A DNA stretch of 59,759 nucleotides, from contig DCFS01000200.1 in the NCBI GenBank assembly GCA_002319875.1, positions 1 through 59,759 on the forward strand, read 5' to 3'. Positions 42,698-52,141 of this stretch are shown here, in pieces. Within the stretch, counting starts at the first letter, position 1. The number at the start of each line of letters is the position of its first letter. Position numbers and translations under genes: made by a program. The notes beneath the pieces are model-generated. The model was given only the letters and a program-made list of their open reading frames with translations, did not search any database and had not been told where the DNA came from. This DNA comes from Treponema sp. UBA1798 (lineage in GTDB: Bacteria > Spirochaetota > Spirochaetia > Treponematales > Treponemataceae).

Positions 42698-44499
42698 AGC
42701 GTGTAATACAGATTTTAGGTTTGTTCGCATTTTTAACATATCTGACATGCTTTATAGTCAGTTTTACCGGTATTCAGACTCCGGAACTTATTACGGGTAG
42801 TAACAGAACTTACCGTTTTGACTATTCCCTGCTGCTTTTTTTTAATTATATACCTGCGGTGTTATGCAGCGGATTCCTTATCAGTTTTGCAGTCGTGTTC
42901 GGACGTTCCCGGGAAGCGACATTAAACCGTTTTTCCAACATAATGTTTTCCCGTTACCGGATTGTAATTATAGCAGCTCTCATTGTTGTCGTGTTCCTGA
43001 CATCTGTTGCGCAGATACTGAAACCACTTATTACTGCAAGAAAAAAGCAGCTCGAACGCCAGCCGTATTTTTTCCGTGATTATATGGCTCTTGCAAAACA
43101 ATCGATGGCCGAAAATGAACCGTCACTTGCTTTTCTGTATGCTGAAAGAGCAACAGATATTGATCCTGGGAACGAAGATGCACAGAGGTTTAAACGCCAG
43201 GCGGAAATACTTGAAGAAGCTGCCAGGGCTGATACGGTTTCTGATGTTCCTTCTGCTGATTTACCAGTCGTTTCTGATACCAGCGGGTGGTCCGTTTACC
43301 AGCTTCTGCAGGAATCGGATAAGGCTGCAGGAGCTGGTGACTGGTTCAATGCTCATTATTATGCACAACTCGCAGTAAATCTTGCCAGTCCGAACGATAT
43401 AAATTTAGAACCGGCAAAGCAGGCGGCAGCAGAAGCCTGGAACAGGCTGTCTGCAATGGGGAAGCTGGGAAATGAGCAGACCCAGTCCTTCTTTTCCCGC
43501 AAAAAAGACGCTTATATTGCATTGATGAGTGGCAATACGCTGAAAGCATATTATATTTTTACGGATCTTGCCGGTAGTTCACCTCAGAATGCTGCTGATC
43601 CTGATATAAAGCGATATCTTGCCTTAACTGAACAAAAACTCAGGACTCAGTTTTTCTTTATTGATGAGACTTATGATCTGCAGCGTTTCGAAAATATACA
43701 TGATATGTATTTCTGCTTAAGAAAAAAGGATGGCTCCCGCTCTGTCATACTAATCCGTGGTGTTACTGATATAAAAAGTGAAGGCAATCTTGTCAGGTAT
43801 CTGCGGCAGTTTACCGTCTATTCTTTTGATGCGCAGGGACGTTTTACCTTTTCCTGTACTGTTCCTTATGCAAAGATGCTTGCAGAACCTGTTTCTTTTT
43901 TTTCCGCCGATACAAAAGAACAGACAGGGCTTGACGATTCTTTCGGGCAGATACCGTATATATTGCTTCGTTCTGTAGACCGTAAAAAGGAAGGGGAGAC
44001 AATCAGTCCTGAATATCAGTATGCTGCCAATGCCGGAAAAATAACGGATGACTGTCTGATCCTTCCTATGCCATATAATGATTTTAAGCTTATTGCTGAT
44101 GCCTTTGCCGGTCCGGAGCAGATGGATTTTTTTTCCCTGTTTCAGTTCGTGTCAAAGGCCGCCCGCTACGGTTTCTCAGAAGAAGTTTACGGGCAGGCCC
44201 TTGTTGGCCGGTTTCTTTACCCGTTTTTGCTGCTTATATTCCTTGTTTTCCTTGCCTGTATAGCCTGGAATTACAGGATATCACAGCAGCAGGTTTTTAA
44301 ATTCAGCTGGATTATCATTCTGCCGGTTTTTACCTTTATTATGTTTTTTGTTTTGAACTGTATCGAGTATATATTCAGAATGCTCAATTTTGTATGTGTC
44401 GGACTAATCGGACGGCAGTATACGCTTACACTTGCACTGCTTGTTTATATTTTCCTGTTTTTTTTCGTCTCTTCGCTGTTCTTGTCCCGCAAAAATTGA
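42694..44499 (+). CDS. Membrane protein with TPR-like central region, unknown
   Basis: A 601 aa protein. Three N-terminal hydrophobic segments (within 1-110) are followed by about 350 soluble residues. The early part of these has TPR-like helices (NEPSLAFLYAERATDIDPGNEDA), and the later part looks beta-rich. Three hydrophobic segments fill the last 110 residues. I chose ATG 42694, which overlaps the upstream stop; an upstream in-frame start at 42679 is inside the previous gene. The two-gene pair may form an envelope complex; that is inference. Confidence 0.75.
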   Translation: MKRVIQILGLFAFLTYLTCFIVSFTGIQTPELITGSNRTYRFDYSLLLFFNYIPAVLCSGFLISFAVVFGRSREATLNRFSNIMFSRYRIVIIAALIVVVFLTSVAQILKPLITARKKQLERQPYFFRDYMALAKQSMAENEPSLAFLYAERATDIDPGNEDAQRFKRQAEILEEAARADTVSDVPSADLPVVSDTSGWSVYQLLQESDKAAGAGDWFNAHYYAQLAVNLASPNDINLEPAKQAAAEAWNRLSAMGKLGNEQTQSFFSRKKDAYIALMSGNTLKAYYIFTDLAGSSPQNAADPDIKRYLALTEQKLRTQFFFIDETYDLQRFENIHDMYFCLRKKDGSRSVILIRGVTDIKSEGNLVRYLRQFTVYSFDAQGRFTFSCTVPYAKMLAEPVSFFSADTKEQTGLDDSFGQIPYILLRSVDRKKEGETISPEYQYAANAGKITDDCLILPMPYNDFKLIADAFAGPEQMDFFSLFQFVSKAARYGFSEEVYGQALVGRFLYPFLLLIFLVFLACIAWNYRISQQQVFKFSWIIILPVFTFIMFFVLNCIEYIFRMLNFVCVGLIGRQYTLTLALLVYIFLFFFVSSLFLSRKN

Positions 44500-44551
44500 T
44501 TCCGCCTGGTCCTCTGCTGCCGATAAAGTAATTAAGTGCGTCATTTTTGTA

Positions 44552-44594
44552 AAAGTCACTTTCTAAAAAGTAACAGACCTTTGAAAGTGACTTT
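44552..44594. terminator. Bidirectional terminator between the membrane-protein operon and murA
   Basis: Arms 44552-44563 and 44583-44594 (AAAGTCACTTTC/GAAAGTGACTTT) pair perfectly over 12 bases. It lies between convergent genes and touches the murA stop. Confidence 0.65.
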
Positions 44595-45873
44595 ATACGT
44601 CTATTTTTCTGATATGAGCGCCCAGCTGTTGCAGTCTTTCTACAAGGTGTTCATAGCCGCGTTCAATCTGGTACACATTGCTTATCGTACTTTCACCATG
44701 GGCAATCATTGCTGCTATTACCATAGCCATACCTGCACGCACGTCCGGCGAAACAAGATTATCTCCGTGAAGTATGCATGGGCCTGAAACTACAGCTCTG
44801 TGCGGATCACAGAGCGTAATTCTAGCCCCCATGCTTATCAATTTATCAACAAAAAACATGCGGGACTCAAACATCTTTTCAAAAATAAGAACCGTTCCAT
44901 CGACCTGAGTTGAAACAACGGTCATGATACTGGTCAAATCCGGCGGGAATCCAGGCCACGGAGCATCATCGATTTTGGGAATCATGCTGCCGAGATCTGT
45001 ATTTACCCGTAATTCCTGATTCAGGGGAACGGTAAGATTATTTTGATCAATATCCCATCTGATGCCAAGTTTCCCGAAAGCTATGCGCATCGGGCGCATA
45101 TCCGGCGGATTGATACCTGTTATAGTGATAGAACCTCTGGTAGCGGCTGCCAGCCCGATAAAGGAGCCTATTTCCATGTAGTCAGGTCCGATTCCGTATT
45201 CACAGCCATGCAGTTTTTTTACACCGGTTATATATAGAATATTACTGCCTGTACCGCTGATTATCGCACCCATGCAGTTAAGCATCCTGCACAGATCCTG
45301 TATATGAGGTTCACTTGCTGCATTGGTAATCGTTGTCTGTCCTTCTGCAAGTACCGCTGCCATTATCGCGTTTTCCGTAGCGGTTACAGACATTTCATCA
45401 AGAAAAATATCAGCGCCGGCAAGTTTTCCTGCCGTGAACGTGAAATTTCCATCTATATCTATGTGTACCCCGAGTTCCGTCAGAGCGAGAAAATGAGTAT
45501 CTATTCTGCGGCGGCCGATAACGTCGCCTCCGGGCGGGGGCATGATTGCCTTTCCCGTACGGGCAACAAGAGGACCCGCGAAAAGTATGGATGCCCGTAT
45601 TTTTTTCGACAGTTCCGCGGGAATGGAACTGGTTGAAATATCATGTGTATTGATTTTCCATGAATGCACACCTGCCGGTTCTACAGATGCTCCGAGCGCT
45701 TTTAGGACAGACAGCATGACACAGGTGTCTTCTATATCGGGAATATTATGCAGTATTACCGCTTCTTCCGTCAACAGAGATGCTGCAATACATGGCAGTG
45801 CAGCATTTTTATTACCATTTGCCTGTATCGTTCCTTTTACAGGGAATCCCCCTTCTACATGATACTGGTGCAT
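44593..45873 (-). CDS. murA: UDP-GlcNAc enolpyruvyl transferase, Asp active-site variant
   Basis: MurA, 426 aa, first committed step of peptidoglycan synthesis, moving enolpyruvate from PEP to UDP-GlcNAc. Lys22 and Asn23 (GNKNAAL) are present. The loop that in most bacteria reads PGGCxIG with the reactive Cys here reads PPGGDVIG, with Asp117 (codon GAC at 45525-45523). Enzymes with Asp at this site are active and insensitive to fosfomycin in other species. It starts two bases after pepT and has AGGA as SD. Confidence 0.96.
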   Translation of the reverse strand: MHQYHVEGGFPVKGTIQANGNKNAALPCIAASLLTEEAVILHNIPDIEDTCVMLSVLKALGASVEPAGVHSWKINTHDISTSSIPAELSKKIRASILFAGPLVARTGKAIMPPPGGDVIGRRRIDTHFLALTELGVHIDIDGNFTFTAGKLAGADIFLDEMSVTATENAIMAAVLAEGQTTITNAASEPHIQDLCRMLNCMGAIISGTGSNILYITGVKKLHGCEYGIGPDYMEIGSFIGLAAATRGSITITGINPPDMRPMRIAFGKLGIRWDIDQNNLTVPLNQELRVNTDLGSMIPKIDDAPWPGFPPDLTSIMTVVSTQVDGTVLIFEKMFESRMFFVDKLISMGARITLCDPHRAVVSGPCILHGDNLVSPDVRAGMAMVIAAMIAHGESTISNVYQIERGYEHLVERLQQLGAHIRKIDV

Positions 45874-45875
45874 AC

Positions 45876-47168
45876 TTATTTTCCTGCTGTCTGATCGTTT
45901 TTTTTCATTTCAAGGATAACGGCAAGCTGAATTATTACCTCAGCTGCTGCAGTCATTTGCGAAAGCGAAGCCCACTCCGTATGTGAATGGTAATTGTGAC
46001 CCCCGGTAAATATGTTCGGAGTTGGAATTCCCATTTCGGTAAGACGTGAACCGTCGGTACCTCCGCGGATAGGTGTACAAACCGGTTCAAGCCCGGCTTT
46101 GTTATATGCGGAAACGAGATCCTGCACAACTTCAGGATGTTCGTCCATTTTCTGTTTCATATTCAGGTATTGCTGCGTGTGTACTACCAGCACCGTACCT
46201 CCGAAAGAATTCGCGACGGTTTCAGCTATCTGCCTGACAAGTTCCTGCCGTTTTTTCATTCCTCTTGCAGTAAAATCCCGGAGAAGCAGCGTAACCGTTG
46301 AAGTTTCCACAGAACCGGATATAGTCATCGGCGCGTAAAAACCCTGATATCCGTCGGTTGTTTCCGGAGCTTCATGGCGCGGAAGATTTGCAATAAATGT
46401 CCCTGCCATGGTAACGGCGTTGATCATACCGCCAGCTCGTGCCGTTCCCGTGTGAGTTGATTTGCCGGTAAAAGTGATATTGGTTTTGAATGCGTTAAAG
46501 CATTCAGTTTCCAGTTCTCCGATATGGCCGCCGTCTACGGTATAGCAGCGTTTTGATGAAATCAATTCGAGCGGAACTTTGTCCATCCCGTGGCCTGTCT
46601 CTTCATCCGGAGAAAACAGAACTTCAATTTTACCGTGTTTTAGTTCAGCGTGATTTTGCAGATAGTGGACAGCCGTCATTATCGCAGCTATGCCGGCTTT
46701 GTCATCCGCCCCCAGCAGGGTTGTCCCGTCTGAAGTAATTACCGTATCATGTTCCTGCCCTGCCTGAGCAAGTGCTGGTTCTTTTACCGGATCAAGGTAA
46801 AATCCGTCTTTCAGACTGATTTTTTGTCCGTTATAATTTTTTATAACATCAGGCTTTACGTCTTTCCCACAGACTTCTTCAATTGTATCCATATGAGCCA
46901 TCATACACAACGGCTCTGCATGTTCACAGCCGGAAGAAGCCGGCAGGAAACCGTATACATAAAAATGTTCCGTTATCTGTATACCGGAAAGTTTCATGAA
47001 TTTCAGTTCGTCAGCAAGTATACCTGCAAAAACCGATTGCTGCGCGGTTGACGGAATTAGACCTTTATCAGCATTGCTGCTGTCACTGGTCGAATATATT
47101 TTCACATATTTTAGAAAACGCTCGAGAAGCTGTTGTACTTCTCCGGAATTATTGGTCAGATATTTCAT
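45876..47168 (-). CDS. pepT: Peptidase T-like M20 aminopeptidase
   Basis: A 430 aa di-zinc peptidase that removes N-terminal residues from tripeptides. Metal and catalytic motifs: AHMDT (His92, Asp94), LGADDKAG (Asp155/156 region), SPDEETGHG (Glu189/190), VDGG, GGTDGSR and GGHNYHS. It is the first gene of a pair with murA. Its promoter TTGCTG-N17-TATTGT ends nine bases before the ATG, leaving a leader of only two or three bases. Confidence 0.93.
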   Translation of the reverse strand: MKYLTNNSGEVQQLLERFLKYVKIYSTSDSSNADKGLIPSTAQQSVFAGILADELKFMKLSGIQITEHFYVYGFLPASSGCEHAEPLCMMAHMDTIEEVCGKDVKPDVIKNYNGQKISLKDGFYLDPVKEPALAQAGQEHDTVITSDGTTLLGADDKAGIAAIMTAVHYLQNHAELKHGKIEVLFSPDEETGHGMDKVPLELISSKRCYTVDGGHIGELETECFNAFKTNITFTGKSTHTGTARAGGMINAVTMAGTFIANLPRHEAPETTDGYQGFYAPMTISGSVETSTVTLLLRDFTARGMKKRQELVRQIAETVANSFGGTVLVVHTQQYLNMKQKMDEHPEVVQDLVSAYNKAGLEPVCTPIRGGTDGSRLTEMGIPTPNIFTGGHNYHSHTEWASLSQMTAAAEVIIQLAVILEMKKNDQTAGK

Positions 47169-47177
47169 GATTCCATC

Positions 47178-47206
47178 ACAATAAGCTATTTTCAGAAAAA
47201 CAGCAA
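47178..47206 (-). promoter_or_regulatory. Promoter abutting the pepT start
   Basis: Minus strand: TTGCTG at 47206-47201, 17-base spacer, TATTGT at 47183-47178, then nine bases to the ATG at 47168. The sequence before the ATG has only a weak TGGA as possible SD. Confidence 0.55.
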
Positions 47207-47239
47207 CAGTCTCGGCGTCTGGTGAAATCAGGCATAAAG

Positions 47240-47248
47240 TGTTATACT
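47240..47248 (+). promoter_or_regulatory. Extended -10 abutting the thrC-like start
   Basis: TGT then TATACT (47243-47248), six bases before ATG 47255. No SD and no clear -35. Confidence 0.55.
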
Positions 47249-47254
47249 TACACT

Positions 47255-48562
47255 ATGCGTTTTACGAGTACACGGAATAAAAATTTAAATGTCGGTTTTG
47301 AGCAGGTTATCCGTAACTGTCTGCCCTCTGATGGAGGACTGTATATTCCTGCCGAAATTGGAGATCTCCGCCGATGGATTCTGTATACTGATGAGACTAC
47401 AACGTATTCTTCAGTAGCCGGGGCGTTGACCCTTGCCTGTATTAATGAAGAATTCAGCCCTATTATTTGTGAAACGATTGCAGCTCATGCCTTTCCTTAT
47501 GCACCGGTTTTGCGTCAGCTTGACAGAAACCTTTTTATGCTTGAACTTTTCCACGGTCCTACAGGATGCGAGCGAGATTTTGGTGTAGATTATCTTGTAG
47601 AGAGCCTCGAGACAATACTGCAGCTTAAAGACAGTTCTGCTATTTTTATTGACGTAACGAAAGGCACTCTGGGTGCTGTTCTTGCCCGTGCGCTTAAAGG
47701 GAAAAAATACATTAAATCCGTGGTACTGTTTCCCAGGGGGCAGGTATGCGGTCTGTCTGAAGCAGATTATGCCTGGAATGGCGGAAATATTTACCCTGTG
47801 GAAATCGATGGTACGGAGGCTGACTGCCGGGAACTGGTACGGAAAATTTTTGCAGATAGAAGTGTTGTTGAAAATTACAGGCTGACAGTTGCCAATACTG
47901 CCAATATCGGGCGGTTATTGCCTCAGGCGTTTTTTTATCCGTTCGCTTTTTCACGATTGAAAAAACAGGTAACAGGAGATATTTACTATGCAGTGGCTCC
48001 CGGAAACTTCAGCAATGTTGTTGCAGGCTTATACAGCTGGCGGCTTGCAATGCCTGTTTCCGGTTTTATTGTTCCTGCAACGGATTCCCTCACGGTAGAC
48101 ACTCTGGGTAACTGTGCTGTCCTTGATTCTGTCGTTCCCCTGAACGAACGTGAACCTTGTGATCCTTCTGATCCTTCAAATATTGAACGTCTTGAAGAAG
48201 TTTTTTCTGCAAATCCTGGAATGATGCGGAATCTTGTGTATCCTGCAAAGGTAACGGAAGCAGAAACCATTGCATCAGTAAAAGAGCTTTTTATGAAATA
48301 TAAGGTTTCGGTAGACAGAGATACAGCGATGGCCTATTGTGCGGCTCGAAAACATGCGCAGCTTGTAGAACAGGATGGAGGCGCTCTCGTTGTCCTTGCA
48401 AAAAATCATCCTTCATTTTCCTCTGAATATATATGCCATTGTCTTGGTGAATGTCCTGATATGCCGGAGAATGTAGCGGGAAGCATAAAGCCGGTTATTC
48501 TTGGAAGACCTCTAATGCGGACATCCGGCGAAATAATGAAGGTTCTTGAATCCCTTGTCTGA
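47255..48562 (+). CDS. Threonine-synthase-like protein lacking the PLP lysine
   Basis: A 435 aa protein with the ThrC frame: MRFTSTRNKN start, LPSDGGLYIP, ELFHGPT, and ANTANIGRLLPQAFFY matching the conserved N-x2-N region. In active ThrC, ELFHGPTxAFKDFG holds the lysine that binds PLP; here it reads GCERDFG with Arg107 (CGA at 47573-47575). The phosphate-binding SGDTG reads VTKGTLG (134-140), and GNFGN reads GNFSN. The frame is intact and the rest is well conserved, so it looks like a maintained non-PLP protein rather than a pseudogene. Start chosen at the ATG six bases after TATACT. Confidence 0.85.
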   Translation: MRFTSTRNKNLNVGFEQVIRNCLPSDGGLYIPAEIGDLRRWILYTDETTTYSSVAGALTLACINEEFSPIICETIAAHAFPYAPVLRQLDRNLFMLELFHGPTGCERDFGVDYLVESLETILQLKDSSAIFIDVTKGTLGAVLARALKGKKYIKSVVLFPRGQVCGLSEADYAWNGGNIYPVEIDGTEADCRELVRKIFADRSVVENYRLTVANTANIGRLLPQAFFYPFAFSRLKKQVTGDIYYAVAPGNFSNVVAGLYSWRLAMPVSGFIVPATDSLTVDTLGNCAVLDSVVPLNEREPCDPSDPSNIERLEEVFSANPGMMRNLVYPAKVTEAETIASVKELFMKYKVSVDRDTAMAYCAARKHAQLVEQDGGALVVLAKNHPSFSSEYICHCLGECPDMPENVAGSIKPVILGRPLMRTSGEIMKVLESLV

Positions 48563-48673
48563 TTTCGGGAAACATTGATTTGATGAGGTATTCTCTTGAG
48601 AATAATCAGATTAAGTCATGGTGATTTTATCGGCGTTTCCTTAAAATACAAATTCTTCCCCAAATACCTCAAA

Positions 48674-51600
48674 TCATAATGGCTTTCCGGTGTTCTTTTT
48701 CCCTTGTCCGCGCTTTTTGGCCGGGGTAAAAGACGCAACCAAAAGATCGCAGTTGTATCCGGCTTTTTCTTTTGCAGTTGTCAGTTCCCGGTACTTTTGC
48801 AGAATTTTTCCCCGCCGTTCAGGTGATGCCCTCAGTAATCTGATTGCTGTAAGATATGCAAGGCTGCTGTCAGACAGTTCTTTGTTAAACCAACGGACGT
48901 CAGCGAACGTATTTGTTCCGCACAGGAGTGCTGTCTTTTGACCTTGAAAAAGTTCTTTTACAATATCGTACAATGATCTTCCTGATACCATAGCAAGCGT
49001 AAAAAGACGTACAAACGCAGGGGGCATATCCGGGAAAGCAATGCCACCTGTTTGAAATACTGTAGTGAATTTTCTTTCAAGCGACCATCTTAAAGCAAAC
49101 CCCCTGTCTGCAAACACATTAACAGCTGCATAACAGATCATCATGCTGTAAACCGGAATTCCCGCAGCATCGGTTTTGTTGAAAAAAGCTGCCATATCAC
49201 CGAGCGCGCCTGATTTCCCTGTAAATGCATAATTTCCCTTTATTCTGGCCAGCTTCCTGAAAGCCCTGCAGAATTTTGCAAAACAGGATTCTGCCGTTAT
49301 TTTTTTGAGCCCCGCATATACTATTGCTGTTTTATAGAAGGCGATAGCTTCCGGTTCGGTTTCCCTGAGAAACTTTCTGACAGATGTAACGGAAACGCGC
49401 TGCTGCAGAAGCAACAGCTGTACCTGTGCAACAAAACGGTTAGAAACAAACTTAAGGAAAACATCGTATAGTTCTTTGTAGCGGATTTCATCCCATGCAA
49501 TTTCAAGATCCTCTGTTCCTCTTCCCGCAAGGGTAGTACACAGAATACGGTATTTACCTTCTGGCGTATCCGGTATCTGGCGAAAGTTCATCAGGACCTG
49601 GTATTCGAAGCCATTCAGGCAGACGAACATACCGTTTGTACAAAGTTCACTGCATGACCGTATATACCATAATCCGTTGTGATGTTCCCGGAATATGCAG
49701 TATCTGTCGGATTCCGCTGTTAATCCGAGACCTTCTGAAATACTGCATGTACGCATTTCCATGTCTTTTTCACCGGTTCCGACTTTTACCGCATACGGAA
49801 CGGATTGTTTTATCCAGCCGCATGAGCGTTCATACCTGTTATTGTAAAAAACTACTGCATATTCTTCACCGGTACTGTTAGAGTAGGCGAAAATATTTTC
49901 TTCTATTTTTCCGTCGCTCCAGACATCATAAAAAAGGAAGTTCTCTACCCCTGCAAACAGATAACGCTTTTTCATGAGGGGGAAAATATCCTGCCAGTGG
50001 CGTTTTATCAATTCATTGTCTGCAGTTTCATTCCGGTATGCTTTTGTATATTCCATACCGTATTTTTCTTCAAAACCTTCGATCTGTCCGTGCCCGAACA
50101 TCGGTAAACCGGGCATGGTTACCATAAGGGTACATACGCCGAAATATTTACCTTCTTTCCCGAACTGTGCGACCGCTGTTTCTTCATCGGGATTGTTCAT
50201 GAAATTTACAAAACGTTTAAGGACCTGCGGATCAAACGCCAGCGTATTTTTAATCGTGTCACGGTATTTTTTATTATCTTCCTGCTTCAGCATATTCATA
50301 AATGCGCTGTTGTAGACACGGTGCATGCCGAGCGTTCTGACAAAATAACCTTCCATCATCCAGAACGCTTCTGCCAGAAGCAGCGTATCGGGTACTTCTT
50401 TTGCTATACGATCGACAACTTCCCGCCAGAATTCAACGGGAATAGCCTGATCGAATTGTTCTGAAGAAAGGCCTGTTTCACCTCGTGTCGCTATATCTCC
50501 TCCGTGGCCTGGTTCAGGATACCAGAGCCTTCTGATATGTTTCTTTGCAAGAACCATAGCAGCATCGAATCGTATGACGGGGAAATTTTTTGCAACGTGC
50601 AGGATTTCCTGAATTACAGCTTCCCTTGCTTCCGGATTCAGAAAATCGATTTGCGCAGTATCATTCCAGGGCAGACCGGTTCCGTCGTTTCCATGGTATA
50701 TATAGCGTACATCGCCAGTCGCTTTATCAACCCTTTTGAAAACGACAGCGCAGTCATTTTTGCTGTAATAGTGATCTTCAAGGTATATACCGGTACGGGA
50801 GTCCTGTGAAAGATTTTCACCGTTAAATGTATACTGAGGGAAAGGGCAATCTTTCCGCTGGATGAAGAGATCAGGCTTTTCCATCACCCAGCGGGAGTCT
50901 ATACCGGTATGATTTGGTACCATATCGGAAGCCAGCCGTATACCCCTCTGCCACAATCTGCGCCGCAGGTTGTCGAGCGCAGTCCAGCCGCCAAGACTGT
51001 CCGCGATCTCGTAATCATAAAGGCTGTACGCACTTGCTGCCGCCTCAGGATTTCCGCACAACTGTTTGATACGCCTGCTGGCATAACTGCGTTCCCACAG
51101 TCCGATCAGCCAGAGTGCAGTAAAACCCTCTTTTGCCAGTGTATCAAGCTCTTCATCAGGTATCTGGTCGAGATGCTGTATGGAGCGCTTGTATTTTTTT
51201 GACAGCTGGTCTAACCATACGAGAACAGTTTTTGCCAGAAGAACAACTTTTGGCATCCAGTCTCTGTCGGGGCTGAACCTTTCATATTCATGCTGCAGAC
51301 TGTCGTAATTATACGGACTCATTTCAGGTCCTTTCGAAGGTGCAGGACTCCATGCTGCTTTTTCTTCTTCAGAAATTGTATCCATTCCGGACAGAAGCCG
51401 TTTCTGCCAGGCTGCAGGTATCATTTTCCAGTGGATATATATATAATCAAGCTGTCCTTTCAGGCTTTCCGGACTGAAGACAACCGGTTCCCTCAGTAGC
51501 GTTATCAGTTCGTGACTGAAAGGTCCGAATGCAGGACATGTCTTAAAATAAGACTGTAACGCTTTCCAGCTTTCCGTATAGAAAGGATTTTCCCGTAGTC

Positions 51601-52141
51601 TGCTGTCATTGAATAATTCGGAGAACGGTTTGAAAGCCGGATTTTCATTTGCCAGATGCAGTAGAATCATTTCTTCAAGCGTCGATTCCCTGTTGCTTCT
51701 GATTGAACCGTTTGCGGGATCTATACCGCTTTGAGCCAGATACTGCTGTGTGGTTAAGGCCCCTTCATAGACGGCTGCCGGAGGGAATTCGTTGTTGAAC
51801 TGATTGAGAAGCTCTTCTGTTTTTTCATTGCCGAAAAACCGGTCGAGGGTTGCCAGCGCGTTTGACATTGAAAGAGGGGCTGCTTCTTTGCGGTATGTCA
51901 TACAGACATAGTGAAAGATCTCATCGATAAGCCCCATTGCATTCAGCTGCCCGGCAGATATCCGCTTTTCGCTCTGTCCGCGTTTATCAAACAGTGTGTT
52001 GAATTTTTCGGCGAACTGACGGACCTGTTGCATATCCGAAAACAGAACATTGCCGGTGGATGAAAATAACGTACCGCTGAACCCGCATATGTCGCGGATT
52101 TCCCGACGCAGATGAAATTCGTTGCAGGAGATATTCATCAT
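48674..52141 (-). CDS. Large GH13-type alpha-glucan enzyme
   Basis: A 1155 aa protein. About 290 N-terminal helical residues of unknown type precede a GH13 barrel with region I DMVPNHTG (near 405), region II IRFDAAM with the nucleophile Asp (near 523), and region III LLLAEAF with the acid Glu (near 590). Region IV reads FMNNPDEE (near 650) in place of the common NHD, somewhat like the NTPD of GlgE maltosyltransferases. About 400 further residues follow. No signal peptide, so it acts in the cytoplasm. It overlaps malQ by four bases and shares its transcript. Confidence 0.85.
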   Translation of the reverse strand: MMNISCNEFHLRREIRDICGFSGTLFSSTGNVLFSDMQQVRQFAEKFNTLFDKRGQSEKRISAGQLNAMGLIDEIFHYVCMTYRKEAAPLSMSNALATLDRFFGNEKTEELLNQFNNEFPPAAVYEGALTTQQYLAQSGIDPANGSIRSNRESTLEEMILLHLANENPAFKPFSELFNDSRLRENPFYTESWKALQSYFKTCPAFGPFSHELITLLREPVVFSPESLKGQLDYIYIHWKMIPAAWQKRLLSGMDTISEEEKAAWSPAPSKGPEMSPYNYDSLQHEYERFSPDRDWMPKVVLLAKTVLVWLDQLSKKYKRSIQHLDQIPDEELDTLAKEGFTALWLIGLWERSYASRRIKQLCGNPEAAASAYSLYDYEIADSLGGWTALDNLRRRLWQRGIRLASDMVPNHTGIDSRWVMEKPDLFIQRKDCPFPQYTFNGENLSQDSRTGIYLEDHYYSKNDCAVVFKRVDKATGDVRYIYHGNDGTGLPWNDTAQIDFLNPEAREAVIQEILHVAKNFPVIRFDAAMVLAKKHIRRLWYPEPGHGGDIATRGETGLSSEQFDQAIPVEFWREVVDRIAKEVPDTLLLAEAFWMMEGYFVRTLGMHRVYNSAFMNMLKQEDNKKYRDTIKNTLAFDPQVLKRFVNFMNNPDEETAVAQFGKEGKYFGVCTLMVTMPGLPMFGHGQIEGFEEKYGMEYTKAYRNETADNELIKRHWQDIFPLMKKRYLFAGVENFLFYDVWSDGKIEENIFAYSNSTGEEYAVVFYNNRYERSCGWIKQSVPYAVKVGTGEKDMEMRTCSISEGLGLTAESDRYCIFREHHNGLWYIRSCSELCTNGMFVCLNGFEYQVLMNFRQIPDTPEGKYRILCTTLAGRGTEDLEIAWDEIRYKELYDVFLKFVSNRFVAQVQLLLLQQRVSVTSVRKFLRETEPEAIAFYKTAIVYAGLKKITAESCFAKFCRAFRKLARIKGNYAFTGKSGALGDMAAFFNKTDAAGIPVYSMMICYAAVNVFADRGFALRWSLERKFTTVFQTGGIAFPDMPPAFVRLFTLAMVSGRSLYDIVKELFQGQKTALLCGTNTFADVRWFNKELSDSSLAYLTAIRLLRASPERRGKILQKYRELTTAKEKAGYNCDLLVASFTPAKKRGQGKKNTGKPL

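Noticed and set aside
47222..47254. Eleven-codon N-terminal extension of the thrC-like protein
   Set aside because: It would cover the -10 box, has no SD, and ThrC proteins start at the MRFTSTR-like segment.
47255..48562. Calling the thrC-like gene a pseudogene
   Set aside because: The frame is intact, normal in length and well conserved outside the PLP motifs.
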